Shown one piece after another: positions 20,923-29,987 of a DNA stretch of 64,000 bases. The notes under the pieces are model-generated. The model ran no database searches. It was not told where the DNA came from and saw only the letters and a program-made list of their open reading frames with translations. Position 1 is the stretch's first letter, and the number at the start of each line of letters is the position of its first letter. This DNA comes from Sulfurospirillum cavolei (GTDB taxonomy: Bacteria > Campylobacterota > Campylobacteria > Campylobacterales > Sulfurospirillaceae), in assembly GCF_001548055.1 (NCBI RefSeq), contig NZ_AP014724.1:2542001-2606000 (forward strand), given 5' to 3'. The position numbers and the translations under genes were made by a program.

Positions 20923-21861
20923 TTATGCATGGTGATTAACGTATTCAAGGGCTTGAATACCCGCGGTTGCTCCGTCTCCGGCGGCACAGACGACTTGTTT
21001 TGAGGCTTTTGTCCTCAAATCTCCGGCGGCGAACAGACCCGCAACGGAAGTTTTCATTGAAAGATCGACGATCACGTTTCCGTTTTCATCCATATCGCAA
21101 AGAAACGTACCGTCTTGCTGTTTTAAGATACCGTTATTAACGTTCATACCGACAAAAACAAACACTCCCGGAACGGCAATATCACGCTCTTTTCCCTCTT
21201 TATCGACAACAATAATGCCGTTAAGTCCCATTTTATCGCCGTACGCTTTTTTAACCGAAACGTTTAATACCAGTTCTATCTTCGGGTTGTTTTTCACACG
21301 TTCGACGGTGCTCGGGCTGGCTCTAAAACTATCGCGTCGATGCACCAAATAGACTTTTGAGCAAATATGCGAAAGGTATAAAGCTTCTTCCAAAGCCGTA
21401 TCACCGCCGCCTAAAGCGACAACTTCCTTATTTTTGTAAAAGAAACCGTCACATGTAGCACATGTACTAATGCCTTTACCGAAAAACTCGGCCTCACCTT
21501 CAAATTCGGCACGTTTAGGCGTGCTTCCGGTACAAACGACGACGCTTTTGGCTTCTTCGCTTTTACCGCCTGCAAGGCTGAGGGTAAATGTCCCGTCACT
21601 GTTTTTTGAAATGCGCGTAACTTCATCCATTACATGTTTAAGCCCAAAGCGCATGCACTGTTCGGACCACGGTGCCATGAAGTCTAAGCCGCTAAGGACT
21701 TGCGCCGAACCGGGATAATTTTCTATTTCGCTACTGCTCGTAATTTGGCCTCCGGGCATTCCTTTTTCAAACATAACCACGTTTTTAAGTCCGCCTCGCG
21801 TCGCGTACAATCCGGCACTAAGTCCTGCGGGACCTCCGCCGACAATCGCTAAATCTAACAT
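20923..21861 (-). CDS. trxB: Thioredoxin reductase
   Basis: A 312-residue FAD/NADPH disulfide reductase. It has the FAD motif [15 protein letters not shown] at the start, the redox-active CATC (about residues 134-137, [13 protein letters not shown]), the NADPH motif [15 protein letters not shown] and the C-terminal FAD segment [13 protein letters not shown]. It reduces the thioredoxin encoded 127 bases upstream in the same direction; two hairpins lie in that gap. Confidence 0.97.
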   Translation of the reverse strand: MLDLAIVGGGPAGLSAGLYATRGGLKNVVMFEKGMPGGQITSSSEIENYPGSAQVLSGLDFMAPWSEQCMRFGLKHVMDEVTRISKNSDGTFTLSLAGGKSEEAKSVVVCTGSTPKRAEFEGEAEFFGKGISTCATCDGFFYKNKEVVALGGGDTALEEALYLSHICSKVYLVHRRDSFRASPSTVERVKNNPKIELVLNVSVKKAYGDKMGLNGIIVVDKEGKERDIAVPGVFVFVGMNVNNGILKQQDGTFLCDMDENGNVIVDLSMKTSVAGLFAAGDLRTKASKQVVCAAGDGATAGIQALEYVNHHA

Positions 21862-21897
21862 GCTGATTTCCTTATTCGTTTTCGGACTGTTTTGCGA

Positions 21898-21916
21898 ATG
21901 ACCGGCAAAAGGTCAT
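21898..21916 (-). other. Short perfect hairpin in the trxA-trxB gap
   Basis: ATGACC (21898-21903) and GGTCAT (21911-21916) flank a 7-base loop. It lies nearer to trxB, within the 127-base intergenic region, and has no T run. Confidence 0.45.
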
Positions 21917-21938
21917 CTACCATTTAGTCTCAAGAAGT

Positions 21939-21978
21939 CGAGGATACAAAAGAGTGCTGTCTCTCCTTGGTATCCTCG
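21939..21978 (-). terminator. Hairpin after trxA
   Basis: A perfect 9-bp inverted repeat (21939-21947 with 21970-21978) with a 22-base apical part that can itself pair in places (AGAG with CTCT). It begins ten bases after the trxA stop codon. No U tract follows, so it may be an mRNA-stabilising or processing structure that gives more trxA than trxB message. Confidence 0.5.
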
Positions 21979-21988
21979 GTTTTAATAA

Positions 21989-22306
21989 TTAAAGAAGAGA
22001 GTTGATTTTATCCGCTAATACTTGTTTAGACGACGCACCGATCATTTGATCAACCAATTCCCCGTTTTTAAAGAATAAAATCGTCGGAATCGAACGAATA
22101 CCGTACTTAATCGCAACGTCTTGTTCTTCATCGGTATTAACTTTACAAATTTTAGCTTTTCCGTCGAAATCGCCGGCAAGCTCATCGATAACGGGAGCAA
22201 TCATACGACAAGGTCCGCACCAAGGTGCCCAGAAATCAACTAGTGCGACGCCTTCGGCAACGGTGCTATCAAAATTTGAAGCGTTTAATTCTAGATATTT
22301 ACCCAT
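21989..22306 (-). CDS. trxA: Thioredoxin
   Basis: A 105-residue thioredoxin with the classical active site WCGPC (C30, C33) and the cis-proline segment GIRSIPTILFF. It donates electrons to Bcp-type peroxiredoxins and other disulfide enzymes. It has its own -10 box and is separated from trxB by a hairpin, so its level is probably set apart from that of trxB. Confidence 0.98.
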   Translation of the reverse strand: MGKYLELNASNFDSTVAEGVALVDFWAPWCGPCRMIAPVIDELAGDFDGKAKICKVNTDEEQDVAIKYGIRSIPTILFFKNGELVDQMIGASSKQVLADKINSLL

Positions 22307-22341
22307 TTTTTTCCCCTAAAACGTTATTTTATAGATATTCA

Positions 22342-22347
22342 ATTATA
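22342..22347 (-). promoter_or_regulatory. Putative -10 box for trxA
   Basis: TATAAT on the minus strand, 36 bases from the trxA ATG, in an 85-base AT-rich gap after yraN that otherwise holds nothing recognisable. Confidence 0.6.
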
Positions 22348-22391
22348 CTCACTCTAACTTTAAAATTACCATAGCGAGTAAAGTTATTTTT

Positions 22392-22718
22392 TTAGTAACT
22401 AATATTTTTTATTATTTCTATAGTTCCCGGCGTGACGAGAATTGCATCAATTTCATAATCGTGAGAAGAGGGATGTCGCATAAAATAGTACTGAACGGTT
22501 TTGATGATTTTTTGCATTTTGGAAGGTGTAATGCGCGGAAGCGGATCGTAATGATGCGAAAATTTTACTTCACAAAAATGTAGAATGTCGCCTTTAAGCG
22601 CAACGATATCAAGTTCGCCGAACTTAGAATGAAAATTACGCTCTAAAATACGATAACCTAACGATTGAAGGTATAAAGAGGCTTTTTCTTCGGCCTCTTT
22701 TCCCTGTTCAAGCCCCAT
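22392..22718 (-). CDS. YraN/UPF0102 family nuclease-fold protein
   Basis: A 108-residue protein with the PD-(D/E)xK nuclease pattern: GLEQGKEAEEKASLYLQ at the N-terminus, then KFGELDIVA and HFCEVKF, which supply the Asp, Glu and Lys residues. It is predicted to be related to Holliday junction resolvases, with no firm role known. It starts directly after hom (one base between ends), as part of the rlmB-to-yraN run. Confidence 0.9.
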   Translation of the reverse strand: MGLEQGKEAEEKASLYLQSLGYRILERNFHSKFGELDIVALKGDILHFCEVKFSHHYDPLPRITPSKMQKIIKTVQYYFMRHPSSHDYEIDAILVTPGTIEIIKNISY

Positions 22719-23990
22719 TTACGACTCGATACGAATCATCGTCGGTTTGCGTTCGACAAACTCTAAATCGCTAATTTCGCATAAAGCTTTTTGAATATCT
22801 TTTTCTTTACATGTATGCGTTGAAAAAAGTAAAACGGCACATTCACTCTTCTTTGAATCTTGCTTTTGAATAAAGCTACTGATAGAAATAGAGTGTTTGC
22901 CTAACACTTCCGAAATTTTCGAAAGAACACCGATTTTATCGATAACGCTCACACGGATATAGTACTGCGTGGCAATATCGTCTTTACACATTAAGGTCAA
23001 GCCACTTTTTTCCAAAGAGCTGATGAACCCTAACATCGGCGAATTTTGCGCATGACGGGCAATATCGATCAAGTCGGATACGACCGCACTTGCCGTTGCA
23101 CTTCCGCCGGCTCCCGGACCGTAATACATTGTCTCGCCGACACGATCGCCGATAACGCTAATACCGTTCATAACGCCGTCGACCTTAGCAATCATCTGTT
23201 GCATCGGAACCAGTGCCGGATGAACGCGAAGTTCGACTTGATCACCGCTTTTTTTAGCAATCGTCAAAAGTTTGATGTTGTAACCGAACTCTTTGGCAAA
23301 ATAGATATCTTCACTGTTAATCTGCTCGATGCCTTCGATTAGAATTTCTTCGGGCTTAACGTCGATACCGTAAGCGATGCTCGCCAAGATCAACAATTTA
23401 TGCGCCGCATCGAATCCGCCGACGTCAAAACTCGGATCGGCTTCGGCATAACCTAACGCTTGTGCTTCTTTTAAGACGTCCGCAAATTCGGCTTTTTCAT
23501 TCATCATTTTCGTCAAAATAAAGTTACATGTACCGTTCATAATGCCTTTAATTGCTTCAATATGATTGGCACTTAACCCTTCTCTTAACGCTTTAATAAT
23601 CGGAATTCCACCTGCGACACTCGCTTCGTATCCGATCGGCGTTTCTCCCGCCAAATCTTTCAGTTCGTAACGATGATACGCCAACAACGCTTTATTGGCG
23701 GTCACAACCGCTTTTTTATGTTTAAGGGCTTTTGTCACGATTGCATACGCCTCTTCTACACCGCCCATCAACTCGACGACGACATCGATTTCCGGATTTT
23801 CCAAAACAGCGTCTACCGAATCGCTTAAAGGGAGGTCAACCTCCCTTGGTTTGTTTAAATCTCTCACGACACCGAGTATCGGAACGATTTTTTTACCGGT
23901 ACGCGCAGTAATAATATCCTCGTTTTCACGTAGGATTTTTACCACATGGCTACCGACGGTTCCGACACCGATGATTCCGACTTTGATCAT
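22719..23990 (-). CDS. hom: Homoserine dehydrogenase
   Basis: A 423-residue enzyme reducing aspartate semialdehyde to homoserine for threonine and methionine synthesis. It has an N-terminal NAD(P) motif IGVGTVGSHV, the catalytic region ASVAGGIPIIKALREGL, GTCNFILTKM, and a C-terminal ACT domain (about 350-423) likely to sense threonine. The ATG overlaps the stop of the upstream aminotransferase gene by four bases. Confidence 0.97.
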   Translation of the reverse strand: MIKVGIIGVGTVGSHVVKILRENEDIITARTGKKIVPILGVVRDLNKPREVDLPLSDSVDAVLENPEIDVVVELMGGVEEAYAIVTKALKHKKAVVTANKALLAYHRYELKDLAGETPIGYEASVAGGIPIIKALREGLSANHIEAIKGIMNGTCNFILTKMMNEKAEFADVLKEAQALGYAEADPSFDVGGFDAAHKLLILASIAYGIDVKPEEILIEGIEQINSEDIYFAKEFGYNIKLLTIAKKSGDQVELRVHPALVPMQQMIAKVDGVMNGISVIGDRVGETMYYGPGAGGSATASAVVSDLIDIARHAQNSPMLGFISSLEKSGLTLMCKDDIATQYYIRVSVIDKIGVLSKISEVLGKHSISISSFIQKQDSKKSECAVLLFSTHTCKEKDIQKALCEISDLEFVERKPTMIRIES

Positions 23991-25207
23991 ACGTTTGTAC
24001 CTTCTAGACTTTTCAAATATTTCTTGACATTGCGCGCGGCTTGGCGAATGCGGTTTTCGTTTTCAATCAACGCAATTCGCACGTATCCGTCTCCAGCTTC
24101 TCCAAAACCAATACCGGGGCTCACGGCAATTTTGGCTTCTTGGAGCAGTTGTTTTGCAAATTCCATACTTCCCAAATGTTCAGCAACTTTAGGAATTTTA
24201 GCCCATACGAACATGGTCGATTTGGGTTTTTCCATCGGCCAACCCGCATGGTTGAAACTCTCAACCAAAACATCGCGTCTTTTTTTATACGTTGCGCGAA
24301 TCTCGTCGACACACTCTTGCGGACCGTCCAATGCAACGGTTGAAGCAACTTGAATCGGCGTAAACATACCGTAGTCGAACCATGACTTAATTTTTTGAAG
24401 CGCACCGACCAATTTCTTATTACCGACGACAAACCCGACGCGCCAACCCGCCATATTGTAACTTTTGGAAAGCGTATAACACTCTACCGCCACGTCTTTA
24501 GCGCCTTCGACTTGAAAAATAGAAGGTGTTTCGTATCCGTCGAAAGAGAGATCGGCATACGCAATATCGCTAATAATATAAAAGCGCTCCTCTTTTGCAT
24601 AGGCAACCAATGCCTCGTAAAACGCTTTGTCCGTCGTTACGCACGTCGGATTGTGCGGAAAATTGACGACGACAAATTTTGGTTTGGGGGCTGATTCTTT
24701 AAACACTTTTTTGAGTTTGGTAAAAAATTGTTCTTTATCCAGTTCATAATGCTCGTTATAATCCAAGGCAAATTTATGTACGTTTCCGCCCGCAATCATA
24801 AACGCATACGCATGAATCGGATAGGCCGGATCGGGGACAACGGCAACGTCACCCGGATTCATAATTGCTTGAGCCAAGTGTACAAAACCCTCTTTACTGC
24901 CCAGCGTTGCGACCGCTTCGGTATTAGGATCAAGCGTAACACCGTATTTTCGAGCATACCAATTACAGATAGCTAGACGAAGTTTATAAATACCTTTGCT
25001 CACGGAGTAACCGTGAGTTCCGTCTTTTTGTGCCGATTCGACTAATTTGTCGATAATATGTTGCGGCGTTCTTCCGTCTGGATTTCCCATCGAAAAATCG
25101 ATAATATCTTCGCCGGTTCTACGTGCGGCTAATTTTAACTCATTAATTTCTGCAAAAACATAACCCGGTAATCTCTCAATCGTATTAAATCGAATTTCGT
25201 CAAACAT
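23987..25207 (-). CDS. Fold-type I aminotransferase (AlaC/DapL-like)
   Basis: A 406-residue PLP aminotransferase with PDPAYPIHAY, NFPHNPT, SDIAYADLSF, the PLP lysine in TLSKSYNMAGWRVG, and a C-terminal arginine region (GYVRIALIEN). By sequence style it resembles the AlaC (glutamate-pyruvate) and LL-diaminopimelate aminotransferase group. The exact substrate cannot be told from sequence alone. Its stop overlaps the hom start, which suggests an amino-acid biosynthetic role. Confidence 0.88.
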   Translation of the reverse strand: MFDEIRFNTIERLPGYVFAEINELKLAARRTGEDIIDFSMGNPDGRTPQHIIDKLVESAQKDGTHGYSVSKGIYKLRLAICNWYARKYGVTLDPNTEAVATLGSKEGFVHLAQAIMNPGDVAVVPDPAYPIHAYAFMIAGGNVHKFALDYNEHYELDKEQFFTKLKKVFKESAPKPKFVVVNFPHNPTCVTTDKAFYEALVAYAKEERFYIISDIAYADLSFDGYETPSIFQVEGAKDVAVECYTLSKSYNMAGWRVGFVVGNKKLVGALQKIKSWFDYGMFTPIQVASTVALDGPQECVDEIRATYKKRRDVLVESFNHAGWPMEKPKSTMFVWAKIPKVAEHLGSMEFAKQLLQEAKIAVSPGIGFGEAGDGYVRIALIENENRIRQAARNVKKYLKSLEGTNV

Positions 25208-25217
25208 TGTTTATCCT

Positions 25218-26033
25218 TTACTCTTTGACATTCAATGACAACCCGTGCTTAATGTTTTCCAGCAAAAAAGCATCGCTTATTTTCAAATAAGCGGCACCGT
25301 TTGGAACTTTAAGCTTGAGTACACGCGTCGACTCTTCTGATTTGATATCGCTTAAAAGGTGTAAGTGCTCATCAAAAAAGGCAACATCCGGAAACCATTT
25401 GTCTCCCGATTGAACCGTCAAACTGATCTCTTTAAGATTATGTACGTCGATCCAATAAGGTTTTAAAGGCTTTCCTAAACTTGTCGTACCGACCTCGACT
25501 TTGCGTGCCGAAAGATACGCATTGCTAGAGTCGATATCGTAAAACCAATAGTGTTCATCGTTTTTCACGATATTCATTATAGTACATCCCCTAGCCCCAA
25601 GGGCGCGGGCAAATGCTTCGGGGTCGACGACATGTTCGGTTTGAAGGTAAATTTCCCATACAAATCCGGCACTATCGCGTAAAGCATTATTGGTTAAGAA
25701 ATAGTTATATCCCATCGTCTCGAGCGATTCGTTAATAATTTTCAAAAAAATCAGCGGATCGCTTTGCGTACGAAACGCCAGACGAAGTTGTATCGGTCTA
25801 TCGTACAGCAATTGCACTAAGCCGTTTTTCTTCAAAACGGAAATGACCTTAACACTGTCCACTTCGCCGTTAGGTAAAGTAAAAGCGGCAGGTTGCGCAA
25901 ATAAGACTTGGATCAAATTGATCTGTTTGTCGTATTGCGTTGCGCCGACAAAACTTTTAACTTTTTCTTGAACGCTCTGTGCGCCGAATAACGAAAGACT
26001 CGCTATTAGGATCAAAAATAATTTTTTTACCAA
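25218..26033 (-). CDS. Secreted or membrane-anchored protein of unknown function
   Basis: A 271-residue protein with a typical signal peptide (MVKKLFLILIASLSLFGAQS) and no further membrane segment, so probably periplasmic. It has no motif that I recognise. Its start overlaps the end of the RodZ-like gene by seven bases. A gene pair in this position, between rlmB and the aminotransferase, is what I recall from Campylobacter jejuni, also without known function. A role in envelope or cell shape is only a guess from its partner. Confidence 0.75.
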   Translation of the reverse strand: MVKKLFLILIASLSLFGAQSVQEKVKSFVGATQYDKQINLIQVLFAQPAAFTLPNGEVDSVKVISVLKKNGLVQLLYDRPIQLRLAFRTQSDPLIFLKIINESLETMGYNYFLTNNALRDSAGFVWEIYLQTEHVVDPEAFARALGARGCTIMNIVKNDEHYWFYDIDSSNAYLSARKVEVGTTSLGKPLKPYWIDVHNLKEISLTVQSGDKWFPDVAFFDEHLHLLSDIKSEESTRVLKLKVPNGAAYLKISDAFLLENIKHGLSLNVKE

Positions 26034-26962
26034 TTTTTACCTCGATTCAACTCGATAAACTTTTCTTCGGAAATTTTTTGTATTTTGCCGTTTTCCACCA
26101 AGAAACGGGTACTGCCCTGTTCAACAAAATCCTCGGTGCTTCCGTCGTAAGAGAGCTTGAAAAAACCGTTACCCGTTTTAATCAGTTGGCGTTTGGTTAA
26201 GTCGATCGTGATATTTTGATCGCCCGTAGTCTCTTTGCGGCTCATATCGTCCAAGGAGACTTTACCGATCCAAATACGCTTTGTCGGTACGATGATGGCT
26301 CGGTTTTGAGGAATATTCGAAACCAACGAAACATTTGTATCGACGGGAGAAAGCGGAAGCGGTAACGAAACGTTACTTTCATTTCGTTCACCGCTTGTAT
26401 TTGCCTCTGATGCACGCGTCAAATTTTCGTCGATTCGAACGACAACCGCACGAACGGTGGCATTGGAGCTATTGGTTTCCACACTTCGTTCTTCGACTTT
26501 GACACCCAAAGAACTTGCCGCTTCCTGAACGACGGGAGCGTTTTGAAACGCAGACGTTTGATTGGTTTCGCCTTTAACTTGATCTAACATGTTCCCTAAA
26601 TCAAAATCGATTTTAAAAATAGAAAAGATACCGAACATTCCGGCAATAAACGCAATGAATAAAAAAAGAATCGCCGCTTTTTTAGAACTTCGATCGCTCT
26701 TGGCACGAACAAAAATTTTTTCCTTTTGCTCGTCTTCTTCCGATTTATGTTCTGCCCAATAGTCGTAGAAACCCTCTAACCAATCGCTCAAATCCAGTTT
26801 GTACTCGCGAGAAAGAATTTTGACGAATCCTAAAGTATTGATCTTATTGAGCTTCTCGTATTGATTGTTGATCATATACTCTAACTGAGCGACTTCGATA
26901 TGTGTTCGCTTACAAACTTCTTGCAATCCGATTTTTTCCAATACCCTGATATCTTTATCCAT
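26027..26962 (-). CDS. RodZ-like membrane protein with N-terminal helix-turn-helix
   Basis: A 311-residue protein with a cytoplasmic helix-turn-helix region (about residues 1-75; LQEVCKRTHIEVAQLEYMIN), a basic stretch and a single membrane helix (about 94-114). A Ser/Thr/Asn/Val-rich periplasmic linker (about 130-215) and a small C-terminal domain (about 220-311) follow. This order is that of RodZ, the MreB-binding morphology protein. The HTH of RodZ binds MreB and not DNA. mreB lies 20 kb away in this window. The call is by architecture, not by clear sequence identity. Confidence 0.65.
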   Translation of the reverse strand: MDKDIRVLEKIGLQEVCKRTHIEVAQLEYMINNQYEKLNKINTLGFVKILSREYKLDLSDWLEGFYDYWAEHKSEEDEQKEKIFVRAKSDRSSKKAAILFLFIAFIAGMFGIFSIFKIDFDLGNMLDQVKGETNQTSAFQNAPVVQEAASSLGVKVEERSVETNSSNATVRAVVVRIDENLTRASEANTSGERNESNVSLPLPLSPVDTNVSLVSNIPQNRAIIVPTKRIWIGKVSLDDMSRKETTGDQNITIDLTKRQLIKTGNGFFKLSYDGSTEDFVEQGSTRFLVENGKIQKISEEKFIELNRGKNW

Positions 26963-27638
26963 TGGCTATCCTATCACACAGTACCGCAGCTGCCGCACTT
27001 ACGTTTAAAGAGTCAAATGCTCTTGCCATTTTGATTGAAATAATCTTATCTAACCGCTCTTTGATTTTAGGAGAAAGTCCTTTCCCTTCACTTCCCATCA
27101 CTAACGCTTTTTTGGAAGGGAAGCTAACGTCTTTTACGTCTTCACCGCCCATATCGGCTCCGTAAAGCGTAAAACCCATCTGTTTCAATTCATTAAGCAT
27201 ATCACGCGTCGAAGGACACAGTGCAATCGGCAGTTCAAACGCCGCGGCACTGCTCGTACGCAAGATAGCTTCAAGGTTGCAACTTTTGACACCGCTTAAG
27301 ATCAATCCGTCCGCACCGAATGCGTAGGCACTTCGTACGATTGCTCCGATATTTCCGACATCGGTTACTTCATCAAGCACTACCAAAAACGAGCCGTGCT
27401 TAATCTCGTTAAAAGGCGTTAGGTTCATTGCTTCGATTTCGGCAATAAACCCTTGATGATTTCCTCCGTGACATAAAGCTTGCGCTTTACGCTCATCGAT
27501 ACTACAAATTTTTGATGTCGCTTTGGCAATGCGTGAAAAAAGTTTCGGATCGCATTTTTTGGACAAAAAAACCGTTTGGAGCTTTGAAGGATAGTGCTCT
27601 AACAGATGTAAAAATAGTTGTTTACCGTAAATAATCAT
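26955..27638 (-). CDS. rlmB: TrmH-family 23S rRNA 2'-O-methyltransferase (RlmB-like)
   Basis: A 227-residue SPOUT methyltransferase. It has an N-terminal substrate-binding part (about 1-70), then the knotted domain with the motifs VLDEVTDVGNIGAIVRSA, LVMGSEGKGLS and LNVSAAAAVLCDRI. RlmB methylates G2251 of 23S rRNA; other TrmH-type targets are possible. It overlaps the RodZ-like gene by eight bases. Confidence 0.9.
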   Translation of the reverse strand: MIIYGKQLFLHLLEHYPSKLQTVFLSKKCDPKLFSRIAKATSKICSIDERKAQALCHGGNHQGFIAEIEAMNLTPFNEIKHGSFLVVLDEVTDVGNIGAIVRSAYAFGADGLILSGVKSCNLEAILRTSSAAAFELPIALCPSTRDMLNELKQMGFTLYGADMGGEDVKDVSFPSKKALVMGSEGKGLSPKIKERLDKIISIKMARAFDSLNVSAAAAVLCDRIANG

Positions 27639-27691
27639 GACAATTATTGTATCTAAAATGGCTTAAAATAATACGAGTTTGGCACAAAAAG

Positions 27692-27706
27692 TAGCGTCGA
27701 TCGCTA
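27692..27706 (-). terminator. Probable weak terminator after rsmI
   Basis: On the minus strand a TAGCG/CGCTA stem (5 bp, 5-base loop) is followed by C and five T. It lies 23 bases after the rsmI stop and upstream of rlmB. The remaining ~50 bases before rlmB are AT-rich and may contain its promoter. Confidence 0.5.
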
Positions 27707-27728
27707 AGGCTTATAGCAAAAAAGTTAC

Positions 27729-28541
27729 TTACTTTTGAAGCGCGTTATACCACTCTTTGACGCTTTTTCCTGTGAGCTTCGAGAGAAGTTTCGCTTTTTG
27801 TTTCGGAGGTAAATCGAGGCTTAGAATATCTTCTTTGGTAATTGCTTCTGCATTCTCTTGTTTTTCGGGAGTCACGATCACAACCCATTCGCCTTTTAAA
27901 TTAGCGTTTTTAAAGGCACTTTGTACCTCTAAAGCCGTTCCTAAAAAGCGTTTTTCATGCAATTTTGTCGCTTCTTTAATCGCAAAAATACTACGCTCTG
28001 GCGCAAAATGGGCTAACTCGTCCATTAGCTTTTCAATACGATGCGGCGATTCGTACACGATAACGGCGTAAGGAAGATTTAAAACTTCCGTCAATTCGTT
28101 ATAGCGGTCATTTCCTTTATGCGCTAAAAATCCGTAGAAAATGAAACGGTGCGTCCCCAACCCGCTTGCAACATACGCCAAAAGTGCGGCATTGGCTCCG
28201 GGTAAAATTTCATACGCAATGGCGCGTTCTTGACAGTAACGTATCAAAATGCTTCCGGGATCGCTAATACCGGGCATCCCGGCATCGCTTAAATAGCCGA
28301 CGTTTTCTTGAAAAACAGCCGAATCGATTTCGTTCAAAACGCTTTGTTCGTTGTGTGAATGCATCGAAATAAAACGTTCGACGTGAAACGTAACGCGGTG
28401 TTTGTCGCTTAAAAGTGTGAGGAGTTTTTTCGTAATGCGGGTGTCTTCGCAGAAGAGCGTTTTGCATTCGGCAAGAAGCTTGAGGCTTCTTACCGAAATA
28501 TCATCTAAGTTTCCTATGGGAGTAGGAATAAAATAGACCAA
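27729..28541 (-). CDS. rsmI: 16S rRNA (cytidine(1402)-2'-O)-methyltransferase
   Basis: A 270-residue tetrapyrrole-methylase-fold enzyme that 2'-O-methylates C1402 of 16S rRNA. It carries the family signature FIPTPIGNLDDISVRSL at the N-terminus, FCEDTRITKKLL, and YLSDAGMPGISDPG, the SAM-binding loop. It is located 15 bases after rpmE. Confidence 0.96.
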   Translation of the reverse strand: MVYFIPTPIGNLDDISVRSLKLLAECKTLFCEDTRITKKLLTLLSDKHRVTFHVERFISMHSHNEQSVLNEIDSAVFQENVGYLSDAGMPGISDPGSILIRYCQERAIAYEILPGANAALLAYVASGLGTHRFIFYGFLAHKGNDRYNELTEVLNLPYAVIVYESPHRIEKLMDELAHFAPERSIFAIKEATKLHEKRFLGTALEVQSAFKNANLKGEWVVIVTPEKQENAEAITKEDILSLDLPPKQKAKLLSKLTGKSVKEWYNALQK

Positions 28542-28556
28542 TGTTTTATTCGAGAA

Positions 28557-28757
28557 TTATTTTAAGTTATATTTTTTCTTAAATTTCTCAACGCGACCTG
28601 CGGCATCCACGATTTTCTCACTGCCCGTAAAGAAAGGGTGGCATGCGCTACAAATGTCGATTTTGATCTCGGATTTATTCGAGAGCGTCTCAAAGCTGTT
28701 ACCGCATGCGCAAGTAACGACACACTGTACGTATTCGGGATGAATATCTTTTTTCAT
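28557..28757 (-). CDS. rpmE: Ribosomal protein L31 (zinc-binding type)
   Basis: 66 residues from the ATG at 28757, chosen because AAGGAA stands at good spacing and because L31 begins MKKDIHPEY; a longer frame would add nine residues. Cysteines at 12, 16, 18 and in DICSACHPF make this the zinc-containing (C+) form. It has a strong promoter and a structured leader of about 65 bases upstream. Confidence 0.97.
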   Translation of the reverse strand: MKKDIHPEYVQCVVTCACGNSFETLSNKSEIKIDICSACHPFFTGSEKIVDAAGRVEKFKKKYNLK

Positions 28758-28801
28758 AACGTTTTTCCTTAAATTGTTTATCATAAAAATAAAATCTGTT
28801 A

Positions 28802-28834
28802 TTTGGCATGTTTTGCCAAAGGGTGCAAATTATA
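28802..28834 (-). promoter_or_regulatory. rpmE promoter with leader hairpin
   Basis: On the minus strand TGCTATAAT (-10 at 28829-28834, extended by TGC) should start transcription near 28822. Directly downstream a 7-bp perfect stem (TTTGGCA/TGCCAAA, 28802-28808 with 28814-28820) forms at the very 5' end of the predicted mRNA, about 45 bases before the rpmE start. Confidence 0.6.
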
Positions 28835-28858
28835 GCACAAAAGATTGATTATTTCAAG

Positions 28859-29527
28859 TCATGCCAAGATTTTCGAGACGGCCGCCGTGACCGCTGTTTC
28901 GCTTCTTAATATACTCGAGCACGAAAGACCCAAAATACGGTGCGCGTCAAACATCGCTCGCTCTTTGTCGCTAAAACCTCCCTCAGGCCCCACGACGAGC
29001 GTTTGAACGTCATCTTGAGCCGTGAGTTTACGTTCGCTAAAATCGATGATCGTCGCTTTGGGATACGCGCTTAGAAACGCCTTTAAGGTCGGAAGCATTT
29101 CAAATTGCATCAAGCGGCTTCGTCCGCATTGTTGCGAAGAATTGATCACGATGCGCTCCATACGTTCACGATCGAGTTTAAACTGTTTTTGCGAAAATTC
29201 GGCGTAAAAAAAAGTCATTTTCTCGACACCCAATTCATTGAGCATCGGTAACGTTTTTTCGACGATTTTCGGATCGACGATACTCCAACCGACATGTAAA
29301 GATCGTGCAGAAAAAACGGGAGCGTACGTTGGGTGCGTTAAGCGCAAGAGAGCCTCTTTTTTTCCGATGCTCTCGATGACGTATTCGTATAAAATATCGT
29401 CTAAAGCATTGCGCCAAAAAAGCGTCGTACCGATCCCGATACGCCTAACTTTAAAGAGATGTTCGTAAGCTTTGACGTCTACATGTAACGTTTCCTCACC
29501 GGCATGAGAATGATACACAAACTGCAT
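28859..29527 (-). CDS. rsmE: 16S rRNA (uracil(1498)-N3)-methyltransferase
   Basis: A 222-residue SPOUT methyltransferase. The N-terminal PUA-like part (HLFKVRRIGIGT) is followed by the knot with VVGPEGGFSDKERAMF and the C-terminal ILRSETAVTAAVSKILA, the usual RsmE ending. It methylates U1498 near the decoding site. It begins one base after the small membrane-protein gene upstream. Confidence 0.95.
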   Translation of the reverse strand: MQFVYHSHAGEETLHVDVKAYEHLFKVRRIGIGTTLFWRNALDDILYEYVIESIGKKEALLRLTHPTYAPVFSARSLHVGWSIVDPKIVEKTLPMLNELGVEKMTFFYAEFSQKQFKLDRERMERIVINSSQQCGRSRLMQFEMLPTLKAFLSAYPKATIIDFSERKLTAQDDVQTLVVGPEGGFSDKERAMFDAHRILGLSCSSILRSETAVTAAVSKILA

Positions 29528-29528
29528 T

Positions 29529-29939
29529 TTATCGCACCGTGTAAAACAGAAGCGACGTGATAACGATTAAAAGGGCGTCGATAAGGTATTTACGAATCGT
29601 GAGCGTTTTGTAACGGTTCAGATCCATTTGCGCGATGCGCACCTTTTTATAACTTTTATGGTTTCGAATGCCAAACGCAACGATATAAACCCAAACGCCG
29701 ATCATTACCCACACTAAAGGCGAAAACGTAAACTGGCGTACTGCCATCACGATCAAGCCCGTAAAAAAAATTGCTGCCAATACGATGTAATATTGCGGTG
29801 CCAACAGTTCGAGTCGTTTGGACAACGAAACGAACGAGCGATCACTTTTAAGCAAATAAAGATTCCCTCCGATTAAACCGACTAAAAGAACGATAAATAA
29901 AAGGTGTAAGTCGGAAGAGAGTGCGATAAGTTCTTCCAT
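29529..29939 (-). CDS. Four-helix membrane protein of unknown function
   Basis: 136 residues from the ATG at 29939, which has AAGGAA at proper spacing; the frame extends 21 codons upstream without a ribosome site. Four hydrophobic helices are visible (about residues 12-30, 47-66, 70-90 and 115-134), with a basic loop before the last. I recognise no family. It is transcribed with rsmE. Its function is unknown. Confidence 0.75.
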   Translation of the reverse strand: MEELIALSSDLHLLFIVLLVGLIGGNLYLLKSDRSFVSLSKRLELLAPQYYIVLAAIFFTGLIVMAVRQFTFSPLVWVMIGVWVYIVAFGIRNHKSYKKVRIAQMDLNRYKTLTIRKYLIDALLIVITSLLFYTVR

Positions 29940-29987
29940 GATGAAAATTCCTTCACAAAAAATAGTCTCAAATTTTACCCGTTTTAG

